Source: Rana temporaria (Eukaryota; Chordata; Amphibia; Anura; Ranidae). From it: a stretch of 64,000 nt of DNA. The notes below the pieces were generated by a model. It was given only the letters and a program-made list of their open reading frames with translations, had not been told where the DNA came from and ran no database searches. The translations under genes were made by a program, and so were the position numbers. The stretch is from positions 150,063,142-150,127,141 of the forward strand of contig NC_053489.1 of the NCBI RefSeq assembly GCF_905171775.1, in the 5' to 3' direction. Positions 1 to 11,739 of this stretch are shown here, one piece after another; within the stretch, counting starts at the first letter, position 1; every line of letters begins with the position of its first letter.

Positions 1-790
1 AGTTGGGGACCAAGCCAAAGGTCAGTAACGAGTGGTAGAAATAATACGGGCAGCAGCAGGGAAGACATAAGCGAGCTATAGGCTGGAGAGAGCACAATAA
101 TCTGGAAATAAGAAGCACCATTGCCTAAAAAAGTAAGATCATGGGAGGAGCAAAGAGTTTAAGGTTCACCAGAAGTCAGGGCACAAGGCAGGGTTGTCCA
201 GTGAATAAGACAGGGCACTGTCCAGCATCTCAGGTATCTCAGTGAAAAAAGGCATTTAAATGGACTGTCACTGTTCTGTAATGTCAATTATACTTTGTGC
301 TTCAATATGTTCCTTCTTCCATTCTCAGAAAGTTGTGAGGTAGGACTAAGCCTTTTAGTGGGCTATACGAAAAAGATCGGAATTTAACGGAGAACAAAAA
401 TGAATTGTGATTTGCGTAGTATTTTGTGAGATTTGGTCTAATATCCTATGCATAATGAAATTATTCATGTTAACAGATCTCAAAAAAGGCCAATTAACCA
501 TTAAAAAAAGTTTGTGAAAACCTACCACAGCAAAAAAAATCTTGTTGAATAATACCTTTAGAATCTTAATTAGTAATGTACACAGTTTTACAAGGAAGCC
601 AGAAACATAGCTTATCCATGCTGAGAGCTTTAGTCATAAACCTGTGTAGTAAAACATGGCTATCTAGCATTTTATGTTTATAGAATTATTTATTTAAACT
701 AAAGTTTCTAACCAGAGGCCTGATATATTGTGGCTTTTACTTCCATTTTGAATAAACACCTGTTTTTTTTTTGGCGGTCTATCTAATAGG
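1..790. other. AT-rich non-coding DNA, nothing recognised
   Basis: No reading frame, RNA gene or repeat end is recognisable. Short A and T runs only. Function, if any, cannot be read from the sequence. Confidence 0.5.
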
Positions 791-797
791 CAACCGA

Positions 798-1145
798 CTC
801 AATCCGATTTGAGGCGTTGCATACTAGCACATTATGACAACCTTAAAACGAAACCCTCCAGCGCCACGCTGTCACTGCTGAGAGGGCTTCCACCTTCACC
901 TGGTCTTCCTTCTGGGTTTGCGTCCTCTGGCTACATGAGTGGCTGGGGGTGTGATGACGTCTTTCCAGAGCATGCTGTTTACGGCATGGGCTCTGAAGGT
1001 CCAGCACGGTATGACATCACCGGCTGCATGCACTCTGAATATCTTCTAAACAGTGCAAGGTTAGGAGAAATTCACAGTACCTACAAGTCAGCCTTATTAT
1101 AGGCTTACCTGTAGGTACACGTGGTAAAACTGAGTTCACTACTAC
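798..1145. repeat. Decayed TTAA-flanked MITE (AGTGGTAGTAAAC family)
   Basis: The right end reads TTCACTACTACT and is followed by TTAA (1146-1149). The block CATACTAGCACATTATG near its left side, and the motif around TAGGCTTACCTGTAGGTA near its right side, recur in the better-preserved copy at 26615-26800. The left terminus is not visible. The 97-codon frame that lies inside is not a gene: it is high in the same repeat sequence and has no known domain. Confidence 0.5.
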
Positions 1146-1149
1146 TTAA

Positions 1150-2385
1150 AGGAAATATCTATCATGAAAAATCATTGGCTTTCAGATTTATTTTTTTAAG
1201 GGATGCAGAACTTTGTTTTTCCAAGTTGCATTAATATCTTCTTTATATTTGCTTATGGCTACTTCTGCTTTCTAATTTGTACTGAACATGTTATATCACT
1301 GTAGTGATAACTGTAAATATCTAACCCTGCTGATATCCAGCTTTGAGGAACACCCTAGAACATAGAAACATCCCAAAATATTGACTTGCACTAGCAAGCA
1401 TTATAGTCCTCAGGTAAAAAAAATTAGGATGCCAAAACACACATAACAGGTATTGCTCAGATGAAGAAAAATGAACTAACCTCAGCAGTGAACATAAACA
1501 CATTCAAGGTATTCTTATTATCATTGGCATTGATACCTGGACTGCATCTGACACAGTATTTGATTAAAAGTAACAGAAAACTTTTAGATGCATAAAAGGA
1601 TGTTAACAATTTTAGTATTTATCTAGAACATAGCTAAGTGTGACAACACTGTGTCTGCCTAATTGTTAATAACACTACAAATTATATCTTAGTGCTGCAT
1701 ACGCTGAACCAGCATAAAAGTTACCTCAGTTATTATGTCCTTCAAATAAAGGCAGCACATAATAGCAAACAGGTCAACTCTAAAGATCAGACGTTTATGC
1801 AATGATAGTTCCACCACATGGGATATCTTTAAATCCAAAGACAGTGAAATGACAACCCCCCAGTATTCACCCAAAGTCACTAATAAATATTTACCACCCA
1901 CTACAAGTAAGTTAGATAAGTTAGATAATGTTTCCTCCGCAACTATGGGACGTATCTGTAGTGGGTGTTCCATAATTTTTTTAGAGTTGTGATCCATATG
2001 GTGGAGGTGTAAATTCACTTTTTTGTGATTTGAAGATAGCACACACAGTGACATTTTTATTACACAACAGACTGATCACCATTCCTTTATTTTTTTTACT
2101 ATTATGCTGTGCACTGCTATTATTAGAAGTATCTCTAGAAAATAAGCCAAAGCAAATCAGAATGTCCAGCTATGGTCATGTGGAAATACTGTAGATGGAG
2201 CAGGTGGGTAGTAAGTAGCCGAAAAGGCCGGTAATGTCTGAGCATCTTGACTCCTTTTTTAATTTGTTAAAAATGGTTGGGGTTTGCATGGAAGCATGGA
2301 GTAATTAAGGAGAAGAAATACCAACACCTATGGGAAATTCAATTCCATAAGAGGTCGGCGAAATCCATATATATATATATATGTA
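1150..2385. other. Non-coding DNA without recognised features
   Basis: About 1.2 kb of AT-rich sequence. A 121-codon minus-strand frame (1689-2054) has no recognisable motif and no supporting signals. A short AT run lies at about 2367-2382. Confidence 0.45.
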
Positions 2386-2387
2386 TA

Positions 2388-2772
2388 CACCATATTGTCA
2401 AAAGTATCGAGATGCCTGCCTTTATATGCACATGAACAATAATGGCATCCCGTCTTAGTCCGTAGGGTTCAATATTGGGCTGGCCCACATGGATAAGCGA
2501 GTTTAGGGTGGAGGAACTTGACTGGCCTGCACCTCAACCCGATAAAACACCTTTGGGATGAATTAGAGCGTAGACTGCGAGCCAGGCCTTCACGTCCAAC
2601 ATCAGTGTCTGACCTCACAAATTTGCTTCTGAAAGAATGGTCAAACATTCCCACAGACACACTCCCAAACCTTGTGGACAGCCTTCCCACAGAGTTAAAG
2701 CTGTTATAGATGCAAAGAGTGGGGCAACTCAATATTAACCCCTACGGACTAAGACTGGGGTGCCATTAATTG
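2388..2772 (+). mobile_element. Tc1-like transposon, internally deleted copy
   Basis: The left end begins CACCATATTGTCAAAAGTAT just after an AT tract, which fits TA-targeted insertion. The sequence jumps from the terminal repeat (about 2490) straight to the C-terminal coding part of a Tc1-type transposase. The plus-strand frame reads LNPIKHLWDELERRLRARPS and then a SLPTELK-like tail, the region around the catalytic Glu of the DD34E family (here Glu changed to Lys). The inverted copy of the left end starts near 2735 and stops at about 2772, so the right terminus is lost. It cannot encode a transposase. The same family occurs at 50105-50459. Confidence 0.8.
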
Positions 2773-3150
2773 CTGTTTTGATGGAACTAAACAGAAAAAT
2801 GTAATCCCTCTTTTTAAACTATTGTACAGCATAAAAAATATGTGTAAATGTAACTGTGAGTAGAATACTAGCAAAATTCCTAGTGTTTTTTTTGAAAAGT
2901 AGCACAGCACTAAACCCTTAAATTACTTTGAAGGGGTATTAAAAGGAGTATTAAAACAGTTGACTCAGCAAAGGGGGTTACAACATACAAAACATGTGCT
3001 TTTTCTCCTATTAAAGAACAATCCCGTATGTCAGGCATCCCTGCCTTGTTAATCTCCCTAGTAGAAATGGAGGTAAGTCTGTGATTAGATCCTCCATTGT
3101 TTCCATATTTACAATACAGGAGATACTAAAGAGGTGTAAGCTCATGTTAA
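2773..3150. other. Non-coding DNA, nothing recognised
   Basis: Roughly 380 bp between the Tc1 relic and the putative LTR. No coding or structural signal was seen. Confidence 0.4.
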
Positions 3151-3155
3151 CCTTA

Positions 3156-5044
3156 TGTAGCGCTACCCCCCGAAGGAGCCGCTGGTAATTGATTGGGCCT
3201 GTACTCTGCTCTAACACCCCCACCCCCAATAATTTGGTCTCACTCCCCTTGACACAGCTGTGGTGCAGTGCTGGTGTAAAGCTCAATGATAAACGACAGA
3301 TAAATAGACACAGATTATATTCACTTTACCTGTGTTGTCACCCAGGCATACACTGTTACACCTGCTTGGAGAATTAACAAGCCTTACAACAGATTGTGTT
3401 AAAGCAAAAGGTAACTTTACTAGAACAGGTTTTCTGCGTTAACATGGAACCACAATTGGTATACAATAATGATACAAGAGGTTGTATGTGGCAATTGCCT
3501 AAGAGCCACCTGTATTGTTTCAGCAGGAGTGTCTCCAAGTGGGACTAATGCTCAGGCAACGACCTCAGCACTGAGCACCTTCCCACTTCCAGCACACCAT
3601 GTAGACACTAAGGCCCCATACACACGAGAGGATCCATCCGCTGGAATTGATCTGCGGACCGGCTCCAGCGGATAGATCCCTTGGTGTGTACGATCCAGCG
3701 GATCTGTTTCCACGGATTTTTATCCCCTGGGATGGATTTCCAGCGGATAAAAATTTGAAGACATGCTTTCAAATCTATCCGCTTGAATCCATCCCAACGG
3801 ATTGATCCGCTGGTCTGTACAGACTCACCGGATCAATCCGTCCGAATCAATCCCCCGCATGCGTCGTAATGATTCGACGCATGCGTGGAATTCCTTATAT
3901 GACAGCGTCGCGCACGTCGCCGCGTCATCATCGCGGCGACGGCGCGACACGTCATCGCGATGGGATTTCGGCGCAGATTTCGATCCGATGGTGAGTACAC
4001 TCCATCGGATCAAAATCCTCGAGAGGATTTATCCGCGGAAATGGTCCGGTGGACCGTATCCGCGGATAAATCCTCTCATGTGAATGGGGCCTAAGAAACC
4101 CACTATGCGGCACACAGTATTCGGCAAGAATGACATATCACAGTATAATTAACTCAATATTCCCCCTACAGTCTCTAGTAAGTGGTAACAGCACTGCAAG
4201 GCCTTGCGGTAAGAAACAGTATAGTCTCTGGTCTTCTTTCTTCGGTCTTCTGCTAGCTGTTGTAATCCAAGGGGTTCTCTGATCAATAAAACAATGTAGA
4301 ACAACTTCGAACTGTAGCTTAAATTGTGGAAAATATCTGTGCACTCCTTCCTAGAAATGCACCTCCAGCGGCAGTCACCAAACAATCAAATCAGACTTGA
4401 GACCTATGCACAGGTGACTATTGAACTGAACTGTTCCGTGGAACTACCGGTCCCAGCAACACTATGCAGTCAGTCTAGGTGAGTGAAAAACAGTACAAAG
4501 TTCTGGGCATCAGCCCTCTCACCACATGAGGTCCAGACAGATGGATGCCTCCGCTCCACAGGATCTCAGTCTGTTTGCTGCGACCACACTGTCACGCTGT
4601 TCTGTTTCACAGACGACCGGGAGTCCTCCGTTACCTCCTTCAAGGGTCTCTGGTTCGACCACACTGCTGCTTCAGCACGCTGTGGTGTAAAGCAGAATCA
4701 AAGGGCTGCTGTTCTGCTCAGCACAATGTAGGCCCGAGCTCTATGAAACACACACACATACAGAGCTCTGCTGGCAGTCCATGCATCCCAGGAACAAGAG
4801 ACCTAAGATGGCCACCACAGGGCTTTTTATCTCCTTTCCAGCATGCACTTCAGCCCCGAGTGTTCATGAATAGGCTATTTGCATAATACCTCACCATGTT
4901 CTTGAAAAACAACAAAAGAATAAATGAAGTCCATTTCCCGTTTTAGCCACTAGATGGTGCCAAATACCAATTTATAGCATTAGTCATGAAATAACATTGC
5001 ACAATATTAACATAAGATTAAAAGGCAAAAATGCCTGCGCTACA
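3156..5044. mobile_element. Putative solo LTR interrupted by a MITE
   Basis: The block starts TGTAGCGC and ends GCGCTACA, perfect 8-bp inverted termini of the TG...CA type. It is flanked by a 4-bp direct repeat CTTA (3152-3155 and 5045-5048), as expected for integrase-made target duplications. Removing the MITE at 3612-4091 and one copy of its TAA leaves about 1.4 kb. A TATA-like ATAAAA lies on the minus strand near 4825, which hints at minus orientation, but orientation is not certain. No internal gag or pol sequence is present, so I read it as a solo LTR formed by recombination. The family was not identified. Confidence 0.55.
3612..4091. mobile_element. PIF/Harbinger-type palindromic MITE, copy 1
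   Basis: The ends read GGCCCCATACACACGAGAGG and the inverted match at 4072-4091. They are flanked by a 3-bp duplication TAA (3609-3611 and 4092-4094), the target type of PIF/Harbinger transposons. The element is palindromic over most of its length, with a CpG-rich centre (GCGTCGCGC, GCGGCGACG). It carries no transposase. Copies 2 and 3 are at 17979-18469 and 20945-21432. Short open frames on both strands are by-products of the palindrome. Confidence 0.8.
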
Positions 5045-5143
5045 CTTACATATTCATAGCAACCCTAATTTTTTCTTTCCAGTAGTTCTAAAGTATAAAG
5101 GTTTTTTTTTTTTTTTGTTACCTTGATGCATTCTCTGCATTAA

Positions 5144-5609
5144 AGCGGAGTTCCACCCAAAATTGGAACTTCCGATTAAACCACTCCTCGCCTCCTTACA
5201 TGCCACATTTGGCATGTCATTTTTAGGGGGAGGGAGTGGGGGCTTCAGGAGGAGTGGGAATTTCTGTTCCACTGCCTCCTAACGCCCATGGACCGCTTAG
5301 GCGATATGGCCCCTCCCTGTAGGCGATCGCCTGGGACACGTGACAGGTCCCAGGCGATCGCCTGTCCAATCAGGTAGAACAGCGCCCCTCGCGCATGCGC
5401 TGTGAGTGTCCGGCCGTGAAGCCGAAAGCTGTCACGGTCGGGTGCCCACAGTTAGGATGGAGGCGCCGGCAGAGAGGGGGGGGGCGGAGCTCCGGGCGGC
5501 GCGGCGCTGGACAGTGGAGCAGGTAAGTGTATGTTTATTAAAAGCCAGCGGCTATGCTTTTTGTAGCTGCTGACTTTTAATAATCATAAAAAAAGGCTGG
5601 AACTCCGCT
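5144..5609. mobile_element. TTAA-flanked MITE, AGCGGAGTTCCA family, copy 1
   Basis: Ends AGCGGAGTTCCA and TGGAACTCCGCT are exact inverted repeats. They are flanked by TTAA on both sides (5140-5143 and 5610-5613), the target signature of piggyBac-type elements. An inner inverted pair GGCGATCGCCTG / CAGGCGATCGCC and a subterminal AAAAGCCAGCGG...GCTGCTGACTTTT hairpin mark the family. The core is GC- and CpG-rich. It is non-coding. Related copies: 45591-46005 and 55311-55799. Confidence 0.75.
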
Positions 5610-5613
5610 TTAA

Positions 5614-6008
5614 GGTAAAAAATGCACCATTATCTATCCTACAGTACCCATCCCTAAACACTTACCTGGGCCCTTTCTCGGTTCCAGTACTATTCCCCTC
5701 ACTTCCAGGTATCACAGGAGACACAGAGAGCAGCCATGAGCTCTTGCTGTTGTTAGTCAAAATCCTGTGAGGAAGTAGCGGGGGCGTGGCTTACAGGTGC
5801 TGTGTGTGTATATGGGAATGCATAGCCTGGCTCAGGAATGTGTACACATGGGTGTTTCCTTAGCACCCAGCTTGTATAGAAAGCACCCAGAGGAGGGAGA
5901 AGTGAACAGTGTCACTGGAAAACTGCCAGAAGAGAAGGTAAGGGACCTTTCTGTGCAATGTAATTTTTATTAAAAAAAATAAACAAAAACGTATCCTTTA
6001 GTATCACT
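5614..6008. mobile_element. Second TTAA-flanked MITE abutting the first
   Basis: The right end reads CCTTTAGTATCACT followed by TTAA (6009-6012). The left side starts directly after the TTAA shared with the preceding MITE, but its terminal repeat is strongly diverged. The content matches no gene. The two elements sit back to back on a single TTAA. Confidence 0.5.
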
Positions 6009-6012
6009 TTAA

Positions 6013-6490
6013 CTGTGGTTGACTGAACAAATCCAATCATTCAGACACTGATTTGGCAGTAAACTATCAATTTAAACAATTTGCTAAAAATAATTCCCTA
6101 GCTTGTTTTCTACAATAAGTGATGCTTTCTGTATTTCTAATACAAATAATATATTTTTTTTTTTTCTGAAGTACTGTTTATGTTTGGACTTGCTCCAGGG
6201 GAGTAAGATCAATCAGTGAGACATATAGAAATGTAAATGTATTCTTTATTAGTCTTGTTTTAGCATGGGCATGTTGATGCTATCAGAGTGTTATCAGGAA
6301 AATTATAACAAGAAAGAAAGAGCATTTTTCATCTTTATAGTAAATATTAAAGCTGAGCTCTAGGCAGATATTAAAGACACAAAATTAATTGATCTGTAAT
6401 TATTATTACATCATTAACCGGTTCTACACCAGAGCAATTTTTTTGCACAAATGTCTGCATTTTTTACTATAAAATTGCATAAAACCCTCA
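6013..6490. other. Non-coding DNA, nothing recognised
   Basis: AT-rich spacer of about 480 bp before the ATT repeat. No element end or coding signal was seen. Confidence 0.4.
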
Positions 6491-6491
6491 G

Positions 6492-6539
<48 letters not shown>
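6492..6539 (+). repeat. (ATT)n microsatellite, tail of an L2 LINE
   Basis: About 16 ATT units. It lies exactly at the 3' end of the minus-strand L2 element, whose 3' terminus is typically a short tandem repeat rather than poly(A). Confidence 0.85.
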
Positions 6540-6543
<4 letters not shown>

Positions 6544-8090
6544 ATTCATATAGCTTCAACAGTTTGTGCAGCACTTTACAAAATAAAGGGAGACAATACA
6601 GCAACAATATAATTCATTACAAGAGGGTGAGGCTGGCCCTGTTCCTGGGAGCTTACAATCTAATAGAGAGGGTCTAGTGAAACAAAAGGTAATAACTGTG
6701 AGGGATGAACTGATGGGAGAAAAAAAAAGATTTAGTTGTTACCTAAAGGCAGGAAAGGCTTCTCTGAAGAGAAGAGTTTCAAGGATCGCCTAAAAGTTGA
6801 CAGAGTAGGAGATCGCTGGACACATTAGGGTAGGGAGTTTCAGAGGATGGGAGATGCTCTAGAGATGTCCTGGAGATGAGCATGAAAAGAGGAGACAAGG
6901 GAGCCAGAGAGGAGAAGATCTTGTGAGGAGCAGAGGGGATGGTTTGGGGGATATTTGGAGACAAGATTGGTGACGTTGCTCAGGGTATGGTTGTGGATGT
7001 TGTAGTATGTTGTTAATATTTTGAATTGTATTCAATGGGCAATGGGAAGCCAATGGAGGGATTTTCAGAGAGGGATGGCGGACACGGAGTGGTTGGTAAG
7101 GTTGATGAGTCTGGCAGCAGCATTCATTTTGACTGAAGAGTGGATAGCCTGCAAAGAGGTAAGCCTATCAGAAAGGAGTTAGGTTTCTTAGTGGTTTCAA
7201 CAGTCAAAGATGGGCATATTTTAGAGATGTTTCAGGGGTGAATGTTACAAGGTTTAGACAGTGTGTATTTGGGGCTGAAAAGACAGGTCGGACTGAAGAA
7301 TTACACATTGCACCCGTGCATGAGGGGAGTACTTGATAGTTGTATTATGGATCTTAAAAGAGATGCCAGGGGAGAGGCATAGGCAGGAGAGATTATTATG
7401 ACCTTGGTTTTAAAAAGATTGAGTTTGAGGAAGTGATGCAACATCCATGCTGATATGTCGGTAAATTGGTTAGTAATGTGAGAGGGGGCTGAAGGAGTGA
7501 GTTCAGGAGTAGAGAGATATATTTGGGTGCCAACAGCATAGAGATGGTACTGAAAGCCATGGGATTTTCTCATATGACCAAGGGAAGAAGTGGAGATGGA
7601 GAAGAGGAGGAGCCCAAGGACAAAATCATAAGGGACCCCTACAGAAAGAGGAAGTGACGTGGAGGAGACAGAGTTATAGGTAACACTGAAGGAGCACTGT
7701 GATAGGTATGAGGAGAACCAGGAAAGCGCAGAGTCAAGAAAGTGGAGTTTTGTGTTTTTGAGTATGAAGTAGTGGATATTGGTTTTAGCAGTTAGTAAAC
7801 CATTATTGAGTTTTTGTATGTCCGTTTAATGGAGTGTAGTGAGTGAAAGCCAAACTGTAAGGGGTCAAGAAGGTTGTTCTTAGTGTGGTAGCTTCTCAGA
7901 CTGTGGTAGACTAAACATTCTAAAAGCTTAGAGGTTAACAGGAGCAAGGAGATGAATCTTAAGTTGTTCAGGCTGGTGGGGTCCAGTGAGGACTGTTTCA
8001 GTATGGGGTGATCAGAACATGTTTAAGAGGGGAGGGAAGGCAGTGTAAGCACCAGCATTTGATATGGTATCAACCTCCTTATTTTATCTT
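6540..8090 (-). pseudogene. L2-type LINE, decayed reverse transcriptase and 3' end
   Basis: On the minus strand the 3' terminus reads GTGCAGCACTTTACAAAAT-like sequence (shown on the plus strand at 6571-6583), the usual L2 tail next to an ATT repeat. Upstream, a 90-codon frame (7573-7301) contains HLYAVGTQIYLSTPELTPS and then a WMLHHFLKLN block, matching the palm region of L2/CR1-type reverse transcriptases. The catalytic YADD box is mutated to YAVG (7540-7529). Further upstream, broken frames retain a GSLMILSLG stretch that corresponds to the usual VPQGSVLGP block. Stops and frameshifts make it inactive. The 5' end was not found and is presumably truncated, as in most LINE copies. Confidence 0.75.
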
Positions 8091-8187
8091 TTGTTGGCCC
8101 AGTTATTTTTATCATGTTAGTTTATATTTTTTCACATGCAAATTGCTGGCTTAGTCTTAAAGAACCCCCCCCAAGCCTAAAATTTAA

Positions 8188-8909
8188 GAGCTAGATTCAC
8201 AAACCCTTTACGTCGGCGTATCTATTGATAAGCCGCGTAAGTTGAAAGATGCGCCTTCGTATCTATGTGCGCTATTCAGGGAACTAGATACGCCTGAATT
8301 TCTGCTTCATCCGACCGACGTAAGTCTTAGTACGCCGTCGTATCTAGGGTGCATATTTATGCTGGCCGCTAGGGGCGCTTCCGTAGATTTACGCATAGAA
8401 TATGTAAATGAGCTAGATACGCCGATTCACGAACGTACTTGCGCCCGCTACGCCGTTTACGTAAGGCTTACGTCCCGCGTACAGTTATCCCTGCTATTTG
8501 AGGCGCAGCCAATGTTAAGGTATGGACATCGGAACAGCCGTTGAATTTTACGTTGTTTACGTAAGTGGTACGTGAATGAGGCTGTGCGTAGGTTACGTTC
8601 AAGTCGAAAGCATTGAGCCAACGTTTCTTAGGGAGTATTTGCGACGTGATTCTGTGCATGCGTGCGCATGCGCCGTACGAACAGCCATTCATTTACATGG
8701 GGTCACGGCTAATTTAAATGAAGCAAGCCCACTACCTGCCTAGTTTGAATTAGGCGGGCTTACGCCGGCCTATTTACACTACGCCAGCGCAACGTACGGC
8801 GCCAGATCTTTGAGAATACTGGTCTGGGCTCCCTGTTTTACGTTGGCGTAGCGCATATGAGATGCGCTACACCGGCCAAAAGAAGCGCCGAGCTACCTGA
8901 ATCTAGCTC
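8188..8909. mobile_element. MITE of the AGCTAGATTCA family, copy 1
   Basis: The inverted ends are GAGCTAGATTCA and TGAATCTAGCTC. The body holds many scattered TACGCCG / CGGCGTA and CTAGATACGCC motifs in both orientations and several CpG-rich palindromes. It encodes nothing: the 100-codon frame at 8242-8544 is repeat sequence. A target duplication could not be defined. Copies at 43039-43761 and 46649-47335 share ends and internal motifs. Confidence 0.7.
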
Positions 8910-9407
8910 CATATGTGTTGCATTATTTTAGCCCGTTTTGTGCTTTAATAATGACAGGGTTTCGCTCTGCTGTTTCTTTTGATCATTGTGTGTTAACTGC
9001 TGAGCATGTGCAAGATGCAACATGTGCAATCCACACATAGAAACTGAAGTGGCCATATATAGTGACGCAGATAATTGATGGCTTTGGTTGGAGATACTGG
9101 AGGAGTTTATCACAATGTTGAGTCTAGTTAGATAACACTTGAGAGAGGTCTTTTTTAAGTAATACTTTTATGCACTGTTGAGCAATGTAGAGTATGTTTT
9201 GGGTCAGTAACTATGGAAGCCAGAGACTGCTAAGGAAAGCTAGAATACAAGTATCTGTGTTTTAATCCCAGGCTAAGTTGTGTTTAACTATTTTTATTGG
9301 CCTTTACTGCTTCATACTGTAGCTCTATTAACTTTCGGACATACTTACTGTCCCATTCCCTGAAGAATTTGTATTCCTAAAGGGATCATTTAAGAAAACA
9401 AATCAAT
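8910..9407. other. Non-coding DNA, nothing recognised
   Basis: About 500 bp without element ends, coding potential or tandem repeats. Confidence 0.4.
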
Positions 9408-9411
9408 TTAA

Positions 9412-9819
9412 AGGAGTTGTAAAGGCACAAGGTTTTTAATTCAAATGCATCCTATGCATCAAGATAAAAAACCTTCTGTGTGTAGCAGCCTCCCCAGCAC
9501 CCCCTAATTACTTATAGTGGCGCCATTGGCTCCCACAGCTGTCAGTCATAGTCAGTCAGCCAATCAGGGGAGAGAGGGGGTGGGGCTGGGTTAGGGCTCC
9601 GTGTCTGAATGGATACACGGAGCTCTGATTCGGCTTGGGTGCCCCCATAGAAAGCTGCTGGCTGAGGGGGCACTCAATAAGATGAAGGAGCCCAGAGCAG
9701 CAAACAGGGACACTAGAAGAGGAGGATCCAGGCTGCTTTGTAAAAAAACAACTGCAAAGAGGAGGTAAGTATAACATTTTTGTTATTTTTATTTTTTTAA
9801 ACAATACTTTACAATCACT
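9412..9819. mobile_element. TTAA-flanked MITE, AGTGGTTGTAAAG family, copy 1
   Basis: Starts AGGAGTTGTAAAGGCA and ends TTTACAATCACT, with TTAA on both sides (9408-9411 and 9820-9823). An internal AAGATAAAAAACCTTCTGTG block recurs in the copy at 61128-61589. Non-coding. The flanking TTAA suggests mobilisation by a piggyBac-type transposase. Confidence 0.7.
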
Positions 9820-9823
9820 TTAA

Positions 9824-10781
9824 GCTGCATCTACATAGCAAGCACCATTGATCTTGCTCCCCTTTCACTAGGAGCCCCCCAAATTCCTAAAGTAAACTGA
9901 TATCTTTTTTTTTAACAGAGAAACTGATATCTTAATTTATGCTATAGGCAGGGCTGGATTAGGCAAAGTAAGCATTGAATGTAAATAAATAGATCTCAGT
10001 AAGTATATATCTATTGGAGGGAGTTGTTTGATTTTGATCAAAGCCCAATCTGTTAAATAAATATAATGATAACATTTTAATTTAATACATTTGTGGGGTC
10101 TGGGCTTGGGCTGCCCCCAAAGGAAACAAAGAAGGTTTATGAATTTTAAAACTTTTATTTCACTTATAAAGCCATGCTAGTTAAGAAAAGGAGGTGGCAA
10201 AGTAGGCACCGTTGTTGAGATGTGCCTAGGGCATCAATTGCCTGCATTCTGGCCCTGGCTATAGGTTACTGCACTTTGCACAGCAATAATGTTCTTTGCT
10301 TTCTAATGAATAAGGACAGTATTTTAATTTTTAAAGTTTGCAGAGATTTTCAACTGCACCCATCCCTGTGACCCTTAGGGGTATATGACCCATGTCATGT
10401 CATGAGTCTGTAGTATCTTTTACTGAAGGTGGTTAGGAGCTTTCCACCGACTAATTCCTTCCAAACAAAGTGTATAGCTGTATAGAATGGATTGTTAAGC
10501 AGAGATGCTGCTGTGCTCATATCCCTGAGGCAACATATTTGTCAGGCCTCTCTAGGTCACCAACATACAAATATGAATTTGCCTAAGGTGATTTCCGAGG
10601 CATAGTGGTTCATTCAGTATAGTTGCTCACTCCAGTAATTTGAAGTCCTGGAAAATCTGCAAACTCCACTGAATGTATGTCAATCCCTTCTGGGCACTAA
10701 GACTATTGAATATGATTATCATCATATTCAATAGACAATAATTGTAAATATTAATAAATAAAAAAAATACATATATACACA

Positions 10782-10782
<1 letters not shown>
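9824..10782. other. Non-coding DNA, nothing recognised
   Basis: About 960 bp of unclassified sequence with small A/T runs. No motif was supported. Confidence 0.4.

Positions 10783-10838
<56 letters not shown>
10783..10838. repeat. (AT)n microsatellite
   Basis: About 28 uninterrupted AT dinucleotides. The apparent minus-strand frames with YIYIYI strings arise from this tract and are not genes. Confidence 0.95.
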
Positions 10839-10839
<1 letters not shown>

Positions 10840-11305
10840 ACAATATACACATATGTTGTTTGTATACACTGGCAATTAAATCTCCCTTTTCCACCATCAG
10901 CACCCGTGTTGTTGTTTTTGTTTTTAATGATTATTGAGATTTTCACAGTACATGTAAAGAAGCAAGTACAGTGCATAGAAAAACAAAATTTGAACACGGA
11001 TAAGGGAAGGGGAGCAGGGGGAGGGAGGAATGAAAGGGAACAGTGACAGGGGAAGTATATTTACCCCTAAACAATAATGTGACATACAGTAGCATTTCAA
11101 AGTGAAACGACATAGTGGATTTTAATACTTTCAGCAATGTTATGTACATCTGAGTGGTGTTCTCAGGGAATGGCTTGACAACAATGATATCAACAGAAAA
11201 AGCAACCTATTTTGGATAAAAATATCTTGACCGTCAAAGAGCCTCGTGGAGGGGTGGCAGTTCTAGGGTGGTAGAATGATGGAGGGATCCGATAAGTTGG
11301 ATACT
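10839..11305. other. Non-coding DNA, nothing recognised
   Basis: About 470 bp, with a purine-rich stretch near 11005-11040. No element boundaries were seen. Confidence 0.4.
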
Positions 11306-11309
11306 TTAA

Positions 11310-11704
11310 AGTGTAAGTTCCCCTTTACAGAAAAATCTGTTAGGTGAACTTACACAGGTCCCCCTCCTCGCTCCCCCCCGGGCCCGCTGAACTGTACCAC
11401 CACAATCTACAGTTCTAAGACCCAATATAACCACGTCAGGAGCCCGGGGCTTAGAAATCCTCTCTCCATCCTCGCATCTTCTGCATAGATGACAGTACAG
11501 GCTATGCAGCTGCTGATTGGTTGGCGCTGCCCATGTGACGGCCCTGACCAATTAGAATGCACAAAAAATTCCCCCTGGCTATGGACGTTTTGGACATTCA
11601 GCTCAGAGAATATACAGGGGCTTAGAACCAGAGATTGCGGTGGTACAGGTCAGCAGGACCAGGGGGGCGGGCGAGGAGGGGGACAAGTTCACCAAATGTA
11701 CCAT
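11310..11704. mobile_element. Probable palindromic MITE between TTAA sites
   Basis: TTAA precedes AGTGTAAGTTCCCC (11306-11309) and follows at 11705-11708. Inner arms are clear inverted repeats: GTCCCCCTCCTCGC (about 11357-11370) matches GCGAGGAGGGGGAC (about 11670-11683), and CTGTACCACC / GGTGGTACAG also pair. The extreme right end does not match the left end well, so the right boundary is approximate. The 143-codon frame crossing this block (11489-11920) is not supported as a gene. Confidence 0.5.
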
Positions 11705-11739
11705 TTAAGTTTACCTAGGGAGTTTAAGAGGTCTTGTTT

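Noticed and set aside
809..1102. 97-codon frame as a host gene
   Set aside because: It lies in a MITE-like repeat; no domain, no splice or promoter evidence.
1689..2054. 121-codon minus-strand frame as a gene
   Set aside because: No motif or signal; length is compatible with chance in AT-rich DNA.
10627..10997. Minus-strand frames with YIYI repeats
   Set aside because: They are translations of an AT microsatellite. The same applies to 17282-17607 and 18475-18666.
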